A stretch of DNA of 64,000 nucleotides. Origin: Fen-1301 sp963786395. Lineage in GTDB: Bacteria > Bacteroidota > Ignavibacteria > Ignavibacteriales > Ignavibacteriaceae. Shown piece after piece: positions 46,270-55,708 of this stretch. Each line of letters starts with the position of its first letter. The stretch's first letter is position 1. The stretch is from positions 1 to 64,000 of the forward strand of contig CAWAZD010000009.1 in NCBI GenBank assembly GCA_963786395.1, given 5' to 3'. A program made the position numbers and the translations under genes. The notes beneath the pieces are model-generated. The model was not told the origin of the DNA. It ran no database searches and worked only from the letters and a program-made list of their open reading frames with translations.

Positions 46270-48191
46270 ATGTTCAGATCTCTACGTTCTTTTCTTCTGT
46301 TAGCTCTTCTCTCTTTCATGTTCATTGCAGGTTGTAAAGATTCTTCCCTGACTGTAATCGATCAGAAATCTGATAACCAGTCTCTTGCACTTGCTAAATC
46401 AACTCCCCTGGCTGTTCAAGCTGTTACTTCCGAAGGTTTTGAAACTGGCTCCAAAACTGCCTATGCAGCAGCCGATGTTACTTTAGGCTCCGGGGTTTGG
46501 AATATGAATGATGCTTTAATCGGAACTACTACTAGTGATGTTAAAAATGGAACCGCAAGTGCACGCGTCCGCAATTCAGGCGCTGTTACTATGAAATTTA
46601 ACAGAACTACCGGTGCTTCAACTGTCACAATTAAACATGCCAAATATGGCTCAGATGCCGCCTCCACATGGGGGCTTTGGTATTCTACTAATAGCGGCTC
46701 TACATGGACTCAAACAGGCTCCGCTGTTTCTACTTCTACTACTACTCTTGCTACTGCTACTTTTACTGTAAATATTTCCGGAACAATTAGATTTGATATC
46801 AGAAAAACTGACGGTACAACTAACAGAACTAATTTTGACGATATTACAATAAATGATTATTCTGTTTCTAATAATCCTGTCCCTGCCGCCACTTCTTTAA
46901 GTCCTTCTTCTGCTACTGCCGGCGGCGCGGCTTTCACTCTTACTGTAACTGGCAGCAATTTTATTTCTTCGTCTGTCGTTAAATGGAATAGCACAAGCCT
47001 TACTACAACTTATGTCTCTGCTACTTCAATCAAAGGTGCCGTTACTGCTGCTATGATTGCAACTGCAGGTTCTGCAACTGTTACTGTTTTTAATCCTGCC
47101 CCTGGCGGTGGAACATCGGCTGGACTTACATTTACAATAAATTCTGTTTCTAATAATCCAGTTCCGGTTGCTCTATCAATGAGCCCCTCATCCGCTGCTA
47201 AGGGTGGATCAGCATTCACACTTACTGTAACCGGAAGCAGTTTTGTTTCTTCTTCAGTTGTTAAATGGAATAGTACTAGTCTTACAACCACATATGTTTC
47301 TTCAACTTCACTTACGGCACCTATAACTGCTGCAATGATTGCAACAGCTGGTACTGCAACTGTTACTGTTTTTAATCCTACACCAGGTGGCGGTACATCA
47401 GCTGGATTAGCATTTTCAATCTATACGACATCATCAAATGTAAACCTTACTATGGGTAACCCTTCAGGCGCAACTGTTGATGTAAATTATCCCGCAAATT
47501 ATCTTCTCGATAAACCACAATTCTGCGCTTCTTATAATCGCGATAAGGGAATTGCTAACTGGGTTGCATGGCAGCTCAATTCAACATGGTGCAATGGTCC
47601 TGGTGTTAGACAAGATAATTTTATTCCCGATGCAATTCTTCCCTCATCATGGTATCATGTAGTAACTGGTGATTATACAGGTTCTGGTTTCTCACGCGGG
47701 CATATGTGCCCATCTGCCGATCGTATAAATACTCAGGCAAATAATGATGCCTTGTTCGTTATGACTAATATGGTTCCTCAGAACCAGACTAATAATGCTG
47801 GTCCCTGGGAAGCTCTTGAAACCTACGAACGCACTTTAGCTAATGCAGGAAATGTACTCTATATTTATTGCGGCGGCTATGGAAGCGGCGGTACGGGTAC
47901 TAATGGTACAGCAACTACTATCGCCGGTGGAAAAGTTACCGTCCCGGCTAAAGTATGGAAAGTTATTATGGTTTTCCTGCCGGAACTAATGATGTTTCCC
48001 GTGTTACTACTAGCACAAGATGCATTGCCGTTTTAATGAATAATGATAATGGGCCGTTCAATGCATGGGGAACATACAGAGTTTCTGTTGACGCAATTGA
48101 ATCCCTGACCGGATTTGATTTCTTCTCCAACGTTTCAACTTCTATTCAATCTTCAATTGAATCAAAAGTAGATAGCGGCCCAACTCAATAA
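46270..48191 (+). pseudogene. Secreted NUC1-type DNA/RNA endonuclease with two IPT/TIG domains, one frameshift
   Basis: The N-terminus has a lipoprotein signal (FLLLALLSFMFIAGC, cysteine near residue 22). A beta-sandwich domain follows (about 50-195: GVWNMNDALIGTTTSDVKNG), then two near-identical IPT/TIG domains (about 203-390; both contain SVVKWNSTSLTTTYVS). The NUC1 nuclease domain carries SRGHMCPSADR, with the catalytic His478, and NMVPQNQTNNAGPWEALE, with the metal-binding Asn. In the first frame the reading ends at 48036; near 47972 a one-base loss in a T-run switches to FPAGTNDVSRVTT...VDSGPTQ, ending at 48191. The NuiA-like inhibitor gene lies head-on downstream. The single homopolymer shift could be sequence error, in which case the gene is functional. 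Confidence 0.85.
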
Positions 48192-48261
48192 ACCATTCTT
48201 TCCCCGGTGTCAGGAAACTTTTCCTGACACCCCCTTTTACACAAATAAAGAAAGAAACTAG

Positions 48262-48322
48262 CCCAGCCCTTAGGGCCTGTGAGAAAACCTGCAATTGCCA
48301 TTCCCGCGAAGGCGGGAATCCA
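48262..48322. repeat. Palindromic repeat between nuclease and inhibitor genes
   Basis: CCCAGCCCT...AGGGCCTG is followed by GTGAGAAAACCTGCAATTGCC and the perfect palindrome ATTCCCGC GAAG GCGGGAAT at 48300-48319. About 50 bases of this unit match the copy at 24248-24298. It lies between two convergent genes and may end both transcripts. Confidence 0.65.
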
Positions 48323-48468
48323 TAAAATCATTTGAAATTAGAGAAATTTCAGACATGAAATTCTTGGCCAGATGATAAATTCAGAATATTCACACAGCCT
48401 CTTTATGCCTGGGATTAAATCTGAGCGAAGTGAAGAATCTCTATAACAGAAAAGCAACTGGAATTTTT

Positions 48469-48876
48469 CTATGTCTGTAATTGCTTCGTAGAAACACACA
48501 ATATATTCCCCGAGGGAGTTCGCCCCAGAATGAATACCTCGATATTAATTCTCCCAACTCTAAATACTTTCAATTCCTTAAGGTTTGCAATAATACATTC
48601 CTGTAAAGCACGGAATCGCATAACTCTTTTTTTATCCTCCGGTGAATGCCAGTCCTGATCCATAGTTGGAGTTGAAAACAATGTCTCAAGTTTGGTCTCC
48701 TCAATATATTCATCTCCTTTATGTCCCGTAAACTTCAGTAATGCACCTACTGTTATTTCGCCGTCAGGTGTCTTATCCCATAAAATGACCTCAAACGGAG
48801 CATCAATTTCACTCATAAATAACAGGTCCCACACAGCTTCCCTGAAAACATTTACCAACTCTGAATCTGATTTCAT
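48469..48876 (-). CDS. NuiA-like nuclease inhibitor
   Basis: A 135-residue protein closely resembling NuiA of Anabaena, the inhibitor of the NUC1-family nuclease NucA. Shared features: LLFMSEIDAPFEVILWDK near residues 18-35 (NuiA has LLFMSE..YPFEVFLW), FTGHKGD, QDW near residue 79, FRVGRINIEVFILGRTPSGN and the end STKQLQT. In the NucA-NuiA complex the inhibitor's C-terminal Thr135 and Glu24 act at the nuclease's metal site; here the last residue is Thr135 and the matching acidic residue is Glu23. There is no signal peptide, so it would protect the cytosol. It faces the nuclease gene at 46270 across about 280 bases. Confidence 0.85.
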   Translation of the reverse strand: MKSDSELVNVFREAVWDLLFMSEIDAPFEVILWDKTPDGEITVGALLKFTGHKGDEYIEETKLETLFSTPTMDQDWHSPEDKKRVMRFRALQECIIANLKELKVFRVGRINIEVFILGRTPSGNILCVSTKQLQT

Positions 48877-48995
48877 TTATTTACCATTCGATATTCATTC
48901 TGATCTAAGCAAATTAAAGTCATTTTTCTTGCATTATTTAAACTACAGTGCATTGCTATAGTAGAGAATTGAGTCATTGTTTAGAATGCCGTCTG

Positions 48996-49230
48996 CTTTC
49001 CTTATTTCCCGGCATTAAATTATTGGCGTTAAAAAAATTCAGCATAGGTTAGATATTTTACAATCTTATGAAGTAGGGTGGGGAAATGCTGTTTGAGCCC
49101 CGACGGGTCGGGGCGAGTTCATTTCCCACACTTGAATTAACTATTTGACATAACGAAGCGCTGAATTTTTAGACAATGATTTACAGCCGATGTTTTCTTT
49201 TGTTACTTTTCTTTGCGCCAAAGAAAAGTC
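48996..49230. repeat. Dispersed inverted-repeat element, copy C
   Basis: Same order as copy B: GGCATTAAATTATTGGCGTT...AATTCAGC at the left, CCCCGAC GG GTCGGGG in the centre (49098-49113), GCGCTGAATTTTTAGACAAT at the right, and a final hairpin ACTTTTCTTTG CGC CAAAGAAAAGT (about 49205-49229). It fills most of the gap 48877-49248 between two same-strand genes. Confidence 0.7.
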
Positions 49231-49248
49231 AGTAAATAAAGTAAGTGA

Positions 49249-49839
49249 TTACTTCTTGCTATACTCAACCCGCATGGCTTTGTATTCCTTACCATCTTTT
49301 GGGTCCGGATAAAACATTTCCATTACCATATGTTTGTCATCCATTGACTGTACAGTCTGACGGTATGGCATATTTTTCCCGCTCATCGGATCGCTCATTG
49401 TACCAGTAAAAACAACAGAATTTGTCTTATCATCATATTTCCCTTCAGCATACATTATTCCTGTTCCCATATTATCAACCCACGTATTAAAGAAAACCTT
49501 CTTTGCATTATCATATCCGTCAGTGCTTATCCCCTCAAACGGCATTCCCATAATTGTACTATTGTATTTCATCTGCAAATATCTTCCCCCTAATATCATT
49601 TCAGCTTTTACAGTTCCGGTCGTTTTTGTGGGTTCCCCTTTTGGACCATTCCACATAAGCATTGTTGCGTCCCAGTCCCCGACAGATTTTGCAAGATTTT
49701 GATGATTTTCCCCGGGAGCCATGTACGCCATCCATTTTGCCTCTGCCTCCTTCTGTTCGGCTGTCATTTCCTGTGCAAATATTGAAATAAATCCTGTAAG
49801 AATTAATACCAACACTGATGTAATAACTATCCTGTTCAT
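49249..49839 (-). CDS. DUF1579-family secreted protein
   Basis: 196 residues with a signal peptide (MNRIVITSVLVLILTGFISIFA). The mature part matches the DUF1579 pattern: VGDWDATMLMWNGPKGEPTK, ILGGRYLQMKYNSTIMGMPF, STDGYDNAKKVFFNTWVDNM and MVMEMFYPDP. The fold is probably an eight-to-ten-stranded barrel that might bind a small hydrophobic ligand; function is not established for the family. AAGGAGG precedes the start. Confidence 0.85.
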   Translation of the reverse strand: MNRIVITSVLVLILTGFISIFAQEMTAEQKEAEAKWMAYMAPGENHQNLAKSVGDWDATMLMWNGPKGEPTKTTGTVKAEMILGGRYLQMKYNSTIMGMPFEGISTDGYDNAKKVFFNTWVDNMGTGIMYAEGKYDDKTNSVVFTGTMSDPMSGKNMPYRQTVQSMDDKHMVMEMFYPDPKDGKEYKAMRVEYSKK

Positions 49840-49895
49840 ATAACCTCCTTATTGTTTTTTGATTGCCTGAAATATAAAACCGCTTTTTGCGCCAC

Positions 49896-50270
49896 TCAAA
49901 CTATGTACTTAAACTTTTCCTCAATCTTCTCTATTATATCATTAATCGTAACTGGTTTAATCAGAATAGCCGAATACTGTAATTCGTTAACGGTTTTCCT
50001 TAATTCTTCGTCTTCATAACCTGTCATTACAATTATATTTGCTTTACTAAAATGACGAATTTCCATAGCCGCCTGTATTCCATCAAGCTTCCCCGCCAGA
50101 TGTATATCCATCAATATTATATCAGGATCCTCATTTTGTGCTGCCTGGATTGCCTGCTCTCCTGTTATTACCCGACTTGTTACACTATAACCTTTCTTCT
50201 CCAACTGCACCTTTAAAAATAATGCAACTATAGATTCATCTTCAACAATAAGAATCTTAGTCCTCTTCAT
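49896..50270 (-). CDS. Single-domain response regulator (receiver only)
   Basis: 124 residues comprising only a receiver domain: ILIVEDESIVALFLKVQLEK, the phospho-acceptor Asp in IILMDIHLAGKLDGIQAAME (near residue 56), and the conserved Lys in ILIKPVTINDI. No output domain. Single-domain receivers usually relay phosphate or bind a partner. LDGIQAA is typical of receivers paired with PAS-type histidine kinases such as the one at 55709, but no kinase is adjacent. Confidence 0.88.
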   Translation of the reverse strand: MKRTKILIVEDESIVALFLKVQLEKKGYSVTSRVITGEQAIQAAQNEDPDIILMDIHLAGKLDGIQAAMEIRHFSKANIIVMTGYEDEELRKTVNELQYSAILIKPVTINDIIEKIEEKFKYIV

Positions 50271-50427
50271 GACCGTTGAATTTTCGAAATTATATGGAAA
50301 TTTCCTAAAACCATTATTTGCAATACTACCTGTTTTAACGATTCTAAAAGATAATAACTTATGGCAATATTTTCAAACAGATTGCTGTTTTACTCAATTC
50401 TTTAATTATAATAACTATTTGTCATTC

Positions 50428-50817
50428 CTATTTATTATTTAAAAAATAATGCCTCACTTTTGCTGCTATCTGGTTATCAGTCATTTTATCTTCAGTTTCT
50501 ACTTCTATCTTTTTCCCCGCCATTGATATCCTTTTCATCCTTTTCTTCAATTCAATCTTTGCCTCACCAGGGCCAAAAATAAGTATCGAATGTGCATCTT
50601 TTATATCAGAGATTACTTTATCATAATATTTCTTCAGGTTATTAGCAATCCGTCTTTCTTTTATGTCTTCATCTGCAAATTCGGGTACTCCTCCTGCAAA
50701 CTGAAAATGATCATCGATGTCTGAAATGATGTATCTCATTCTCGTTTCTGCTTCTGTTACGGTTACTATTGCTGCTCTCCTGCGATCAATCCAAAGGCCG
50801 ACTTCCTTCTTCATCAA
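50428..50817 (-). CDS. Unknown conserved protein, eRF1-like pattern
   Basis: 129 residues without signal peptide or span. EVGLWIDRRRAAIVTVTE at the start, KYYDKVISDIKDAHSILIFGPGEAKIELKK in the middle and DKMTDNQIAAKVRHYF at the end recall the C-terminal portion of bacterial proteins related to eukaryotic release factor 1 and Pelota. Similar proteins are found in many bacteria, usually annotated as hypothetical. A role in translation or stress is possible but not shown. AAGGAGG precedes the start. Confidence 0.6.
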   Translation of the reverse strand: MMKKEVGLWIDRRRAAIVTVTEAETRMRYIISDIDDHFQFAGGVPEFADEDIKERRIANNLKKYYDKVISDIKDAHSILIFGPGEAKIELKKRMKRISMAGKKIEVETEDKMTDNQIAAKVRHYFLNNK

Positions 50818-51014
50818 ATCCTCCTTACTTTTTTTGGCGTGTGTTACACTTTAATAATCTACCCGCAATAATGTTGTGATTTATTGGATAAATGTAAAGG
50901 AATATTTGAACACATAAATCAGAATTTTTCTATTAGTGATTCAGATTTAAATCTTTAATTGACCCAAGTCATACATATTTAATAATCGCTTATCTGTGCG
51001 TTTACTTTGATAGA

Positions 51015-51140
51015 AATCGGGGTGGACATCTCAACAATAACCATGGCAACAAAAATGACAACCACGGCCGTGATAATGGAAATGGTCACGGCAATGGTAA
51101 TGGAAACGGTAATGGTCGTGGAAATGGTAAAGATCGATAA
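51015..51140 (+). CDS. Possible Gly/Asn-rich small protein, start unclear
   Basis: One frame reads NRGGHLNNNHGNKNDNHGRD, then repeats of NGNG and HGNG, to GNGKDR and a stop at 51138-51140. No ATG is found in frame upstream of it before a stop near 50945, so the start is uncertain or the gene is truncated. A sigma-70-like TTGACC lies at 50959-50964 with an AT-rich -10-like stretch near 50978-50987. A strong terminator begins 15 bases after the stop, which suggests a real transcript. The rest of 50818-51370 holds the repeat at 51305. A structured RNA is an alternative. Confidence 0.3.
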   Translation, partial: NRGGHLNNNHGNKNDNHGRDNGNGHGNGNGNGNGRGNGKDR

Positions 51141-51155
51141 TAGGATCATTTCATA

Positions 51156-51187
51156 TAGCCCTCTTCAATAAGAGGGCTAAGTTTTTT
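51156..51187 (+). terminator. Rho-independent terminator
   Basis: TAGCCCTCTT and AAGAGGGCTA form a perfect 10-bp stem with loop CAAT, followed by AGTTTTTT. This is the clearest intrinsic terminator in the window. It is placed right after the Gly/Asn-rich frame. Confidence 0.85.
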
Positions 51188-51304
51188 CTAATTCATTTAC
51201 CTTAATAAAATTAAGCGTAGGTTAAAATGCTAATGTCCCCAATCGAAGAGTAACTTTGTAAGGGGATAAATCCCCTAAAATCACAATTATTTTTAGTCAT
51301 TAAT

Positions 51305-51324
51305 CCCAGGCATAAATGCCTGGG
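51305..51324. repeat. Palindromic repeat, CCCAGGCAT class
   Basis: CCCAGGCAT AA ATGCCTGGG is a perfect palindrome identical to the one at 20796-20815. Both are preceded by a similar stretch (GGGGAT...AATCCCCT), so the repeat unit is about 65 bases long. It lies just after the hemL 3' end. Confidence 0.65.
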
Positions 51325-51370
51325 CTAATGAAGCAATGTAAGAATTCAAAGAAAAGCACAGACGACAACT

Positions 51371-52672
51371 TTAATTTAAAGTACGCAGTGACTCTAAATT
51401 TGCTTTAATTGTTAAATCCAGGTCTTCTTTTGTGTGTGCCGTGGACAAGAATATCGCCTCAAACTGAGCCGGGGCAAGATAGATTCCCCGCATAAGCATT
51501 TCATGAAAATATTTTCCGTAAAGAGCGGTATCCGATTTTGTCGCAGTGCCAATCCCTTCAACCTTCCCTTCGTAAAAAAATAATGTCATCATGGAACCTA
51601 CACGGTTCAACGCATAATTCTTTTTCAACATCTTCATGTTTTCCCGTATACCATTTTCAAGGTAAGCGGATTTTTCTTCTAATATATTATAAATGTCGGG
51701 ATTGTTTTTTATATGATTTAATGCAGCATAACCGGCTGCCATTGCCAGCGGGTTTCCGCTTAATGTTCCTGCCTGGTATACAGGACCAGCGGGAGCTACC
51801 ATTTCCATTATTTCCTTCCTGCCTCCGAATGCTCCAACCGGCAGTCCGCCGCCGATAATCTTTCCGAATGTTACCATGTCAGGTTTCACTTTCAATATCC
51901 CTTGCGCTCCCTGTGGTGAAAGACGGAAACCCGTCATTACTTCATCAAATATCAAAACTATGTTTTCTTCAGTGCAAATCTGACGGAGTTCATGCATGAA
52001 TTCATCAGTAGGACGCACCACACCCATATTCCCGGCAACAGGTTCAATAATTACCGCCGCTATTTCATTTTTGTTTGCTGTTATCAGTTTCCTGACAGAT
52101 TCAATATTATTGTAATCAGCAAGTAAAGTATCTGCCGCATTTCCTTTTGTTACACCCGGACTCGTGGGAACACCCAATGTTAATGCCCCCGATCCGGCTT
52201 TTATCAGAAAATAATCCCCATGTCCGTGGTAACATCCGTCAAATTTAATAAACTTTTCCTTGCCGGTATATCCCCTGGCTGTACGGATTGCACTCATCGT
52301 TGCTTCTGTCCCGCTGTTTACCATTCTGACCATCTCAACTGATGGCACCAGTTCGGTGATTAGTTTTGCCATTTTCACTTCTAACTCTGTCGGCGCACCA
52401 AAACTTGTTCCATCTTCAATTGCTTTCAACAGTGCTTCTTTTATAAATGGAGGATTGTGCCCGAATAAATGAGGTCCCCAGCTGCCGATGTATTCTATAA
52501 ATTTGTTTCCGTCAACATCATAAATTTTTGAACCCTCACCGCGTTTAATAAATATAGGCGTTCCACCCACTGAACGAAATGCCCGCACAGGAGAATTAAC
52601 CCCCCCGGGAATAAATTTAATTGCTTCTTCAAACAGTAACTTACTTTTATGTGTATCCATTTTTATCTTCAT
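51371..52672 (-). CDS. hemL: Glutamate-1-semialdehyde 2,1-aminomutase
   Basis: Makes 5-aminolevulinate from glutamate-1-semialdehyde, so heme synthesis here uses the C5 (glutamyl-tRNA) route. A PLP enzyme of class III: FIPGGVNSPVRAFRSVGGTP at residues 16-35, NSGTEATMSAIRTARGYTGK near 120, IFDEVMTGFRLSPQGAQG, and VTFGKIIGGGLPVGAFGG with the PLP Lys. Length 433 residues is usual. It is separated by about 5 kb from the hem operon that starts at 63735. hemA, which supplies its substrate, is not in the window. Confidence 0.96.
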   Translation of the reverse strand: MKIKMDTHKSKLLFEEAIKFIPGGVNSPVRAFRSVGGTPIFIKRGEGSKIYDVDGNKFIEYIGSWGPHLFGHNPPFIKEALLKAIEDGTSFGAPTELEVKMAKLITELVPSVEMVRMVNSGTEATMSAIRTARGYTGKEKFIKFDGCYHGHGDYFLIKAGSGALTLGVPTSPGVTKGNAADTLLADYNNIESVRKLITANKNEIAAVIIEPVAGNMGVVRPTDEFMHELRQICTEENIVLIFDEVMTGFRLSPQGAQGILKVKPDMVTFGKIIGGGLPVGAFGGRKEIMEMVAPAGPVYQAGTLSGNPLAMAAGYAALNHIKNNPDIYNILEEKSAYLENGIRENMKMLKKNYALNRVGSMMTLFFYEGKVEGIGTATKSDTALYGKYFHEMLMRGIYLAPAQFEAIFLSTAHTKEDLDLTIKANLESLRTLN

Positions 52673-52995
52673 GTTTATTATTCGTAAGACTCAAAGATAG
52701 AGGAAAAAGTGAAAAATAGAAAGTACTGTTTACCCCGCGCATCATCCCATGTCACCCCAATTAATTGAATCTAAAACGTTCATTCATCACTTTCTAATAA
52801 TCTTCCATCACCCCGATATGCCGTACTACTCTCTATCCTCTGCCTACACACCCTGTTCTCCTTGCTTTAGCGGGTATTTACCGGGATTAAGCGGGTATTT
52901 AGCAGGTAAATGATTTTGGGATGTTTTAAATTTAGGAGGGAAAAATATCTCATCTATGATTAAATAATATAATGTATCTTTATTTAAAAGTCAAA
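52673..52995. other. Gene-free stretch between hemL and the flavoprotein gene
   Basis: I see no gene. Around 52870-52915 a short direct repeat, AGCGGGTATTTA, occurs twice with a related AGCAGGTAAAT. The remainder is low in structure, with pyrimidine-rich tracts. The hemL promoter should lie here. Confidence 0.4.
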
Positions 52996-54232
52996 TCATA
53001 TTGAATTTCCCGAATCTGACGAATTGATCGCTGCAATATATGCGGTTGTCCATGCCGATTGAAAATTAAATCCCCCGGTTACTGCATCAATATCTATAAC
53101 CTCTCCTGCAAAATAAAGCCCCTTGTGAATTTTACTCTCCATAGTCTTGAAATTAATTTCATCATTGTTTACTCCTCCACACGTAACAAATTCTTCTTTG
53201 AATGTGCTTTTACCATTGACAGAAAATCTCGCCTGGGTTAATTCAGAAGAAAGTTGGTTCAAATCTGATGACGAAAGATTATTCCATTTGAATTCTTTAC
53301 TCCAATTCAAGTTCCAGAGAAAACTCTCCCACAAACGGATAGGCAAACCTAATGGCGAAAAGGAAAGTATGCTTTTATTAAGGTTTTGACCTTTTATCTG
53401 GATTAGCCTTTCTTTTAAAGTGTTCCAGATTAAACCCCGGGAGCCAATTTATTATAAGCTCAAAATTGTAGTTACAATTGCTTAATTCTCTTGCGCCCCA
53501 TGCGGAGAGTTTCAAAACAGCGGGTCCGCTCATTCCCCAATGAGTTATTAACAAAGGACCTTTCGATTTTAACTTTGTCCCTTCTATTTTAATTTCAGCA
53601 TTGGGAACGGATACTCCTGGAAGTCCGGCGATCCTTTTGTCTTTTATGTTGAATGTAAATAAAGAAGGTACAGGAGTTTCGATTTTATGTCCCAATTTAC
53701 TTATCAGTCCCCAAATTGCACTGCTGCTCCCCGAACATATTATTACTGAGTCAGCAAGGAATTCTTTATCGTTTGCAATTATAATCCATTTGTTCTTTGG
53801 GGCTGGTTGAATATCAGATACGAGTGTGCGGGTTAAAATATTTACTCCTGAGTTATTTGCAGATCTGATTAGGCAGTCAACAATTGTCTGTGAGTCATCC
53901 GAAACTGGAAATATTCTGCCATCAGGCTCGGTCTTTAATTTTACACCACGGTGCTCAAACCATTGTATTGTGTCCTTTGAACTGAATTTGTTGAATGGAC
54001 CAAGTAAAGCTTTACTGCCTCGGGGATAATATTTTATCAATTCCCCTGGCTCCGTACACGCATTGGTTACATTGCACCTTCCGCCTCCGGAAATTTTTAC
54101 TTTGCCCAATACTGAATTACCTTTTTCCAGTATAGTTACATCGCAGTCCGGGTTATTCTCCGCTGTTATTATTGCTGCAAAAAAACCCGCAGCCCCGCCT
54201 CCAATTACTACAATATTTTTTAATTTCTTCAT
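52996..54232 (-). pseudogene. HI0933/BaiN-type flavoprotein, one frameshift
   Basis: The N-terminal part (from 54232) has the FAD motif VVIGGGAAGFFAAIITAE, GKVKISGGGRCNVTNACTEP typical of HI0933-like flavoproteins, and WGMSGPAVLKLSAWGARELS. Near 53408 the frame shifts by one base; continuing in the next frame gives ERLIQIKGQNLNKSIL and then the C-terminal part, ending with ITCGGVNNDEINFKTMESK-like sequence and GLYFAGEVIDIDAVTGGFNF. Joined length is about 410 residues, as in the family. Members are NAD(P)/FAD oxidoreductases, some acting on bile acids or unsaturated rings. The shift lies in an A/G-run, so error is likely. Confidence 0.85.
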
Positions 54233-54279
54233 TATTCAAATTTAATATAATTGTATGAACAAATTAATATATTTGCATT

Positions 54280-55638
54280 ATGATTAATTTTCTCCCCCTT
54301 GGCGGTGCCAACGAAATAGGTGCAAACTGTTATTACCTCGATATCGGAGGAACAGGTATTATTCTTGACTGCGGTATGCATCCACAGAAACTTGGAATCG
54401 AATCACTGCCCGATTTTGATCTGATTGCCGATAAACCGGTTGATTTTGTCTTGATATCTCATGCCCACCTTGACCATTTAGGTTCACTTCCATATTTAGT
54501 TCAAAGGCATCCTTATATTAAAATTATTTCTACACCGCAAACCAGGGCAATCGCTGAATTAACTCTTCATAACTCTGTATCTATTTTAAAGGAACAACTC
54601 AAAGAGACGGATGATATTAAAATCTATTCCCATGCGGAAATTGACCTTCTGATCCAATCAATAGCATACCATAATTATCAGGAAGAATTTGAACTGGAAG
54701 GATATAATGGAAACTGCATCGTAAAGGCGTCTTTTCACGATGCGGGACATATATTGGGTTCCGCGGGGATTCTTCTTGAATTTGAAGGTAAGAAATTATT
54801 TTACACCGGCGATATAAATCTTAGCCGACAATCGTTGCTTGATAAAGCAGACCTTCCGCATACTCAGGTCGATATTATTTTGCTTGAATCTACCTATGGA
54901 TCAACCGATACCGGTTCAATTCCTTTATGGAGTAAGGAAGGCAAAAGATTTGCAGCTGAAGCCAATAAAATTATTGGTGAGGGCGGTTCTGTATTAATTC
55001 CAGTATTTTCGCTTGGGAAGCATCAGGAAATTCTCTCCACAATATGGAACCTAATGAAGGCCGGGACTTTAACGCAAACTGATATCTACACTGGTGGAAT
55101 TGGTCCTAAAATCAGCAGGGTATATGATTACAACCGGTACGCTGTAAAAAGAACAGATAAAGAATTTGAGCTGATGAATATTCCTCAAAAAAATCTGTTT
55201 GATATTACAAATTTTGAGGATTTCTTTAAGACACCATCTATAGTCCTTGCCTCTAGCGGAATGCTGCTTCCCGGAACTATTTCGTTTAACCTCGGGCAAT
55301 ATTGGCTTAAGAAATCTAAATCAGCCATTTTTATTGTTGGTTATATGGAGTCGAATACTCCTGGCTATATAATTGCTACTTCTTCACGCGGAGAAAAAAT
55401 TAAGTTGTCTGATACTTCTGAAAGTGAAACAGTAAAATGCGGTATCAAAAAATTCCGCTTTCCCTCTCATTCAGCAAGAGAACAGTTGATTGAAATTGTT
55501 CGGAAACTCAATCCTTCCCAAGTTGTACTTGTGCATGGATATCCCAATGCGATCGACTGGGTCGGTGAGAACATTCTCAGGGATTATAAACATATCAAAG
55601 TCTTCAGCGCTGAACCCGGTAAAGAATTTGTACTTTAG
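54280..55638 (+). CDS. Beta-CASP metallo-beta-lactamase, predicted RNA-processing nuclease
   Basis: 452 residues. The metal site motif HAHLDH is at residues 61-66 (LISHAHLDHLGSLP), with ILDCGMHP before it and the GDINLSRQSLLDKAD strand after (FYTGD). The beta-CASP part includes VLIPVFSLGKHQEIL and IVLASSGMLLPGTISFN, and the C-terminal FPSHSAREQLIEIV supplies the last His motif. It resembles CPSF-73-like bacterial proteins that cut RNA. It is divergent from the flavoprotein gene by 47 bases. A TATATTTG box at 54268-54275 lies directly before ATG 54280, leaving almost no leader. Confidence 0.88.
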   Translation: MINFLPLGGANEIGANCYYLDIGGTGIILDCGMHPQKLGIESLPDFDLIADKPVDFVLISHAHLDHLGSLPYLVQRHPYIKIISTPQTRAIAELTLHNSVSILKEQLKETDDIKIYSHAEIDLLIQSIAYHNYQEEFELEGYNGNCIVKASFHDAGHILGSAGILLEFEGKKLFYTGDINLSRQSLLDKADLPHTQVDIILLESTYGSTDTGSIPLWSKEGKRFAAEANKIIGEGGSVLIPVFSLGKHQEILSTIWNLMKAGTLTQTDIYTGGIGPKISRVYDYNRYAVKRTDKEFELMNIPQKNLFDITNFEDFFKTPSIVLASSGMLLPGTISFNLGQYWLKKSKSAIFIVGYMESNTPGYIIATSSRGEKIKLSDTSESETVKCGIKKFRFPSHSAREQLIEIVRKLNPSQVVLVHGYPNAIDWVGENILRDYKHIKVFSAEPGKEFVL

Positions 55639-55708
55639 TCTAATTCACCATTATGAAAAAGGAATCAGTGTGTTGTTTTTCCTTTCTGATGGTTTATTTT
55701 ATTAGCCT

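Noticed and set aside
17971..49230. Intergenic inverted-repeat elements as insertion sequences
   Set aside because: They are only about 200 bases long and contain no transposase; at most they are non-autonomous elements.
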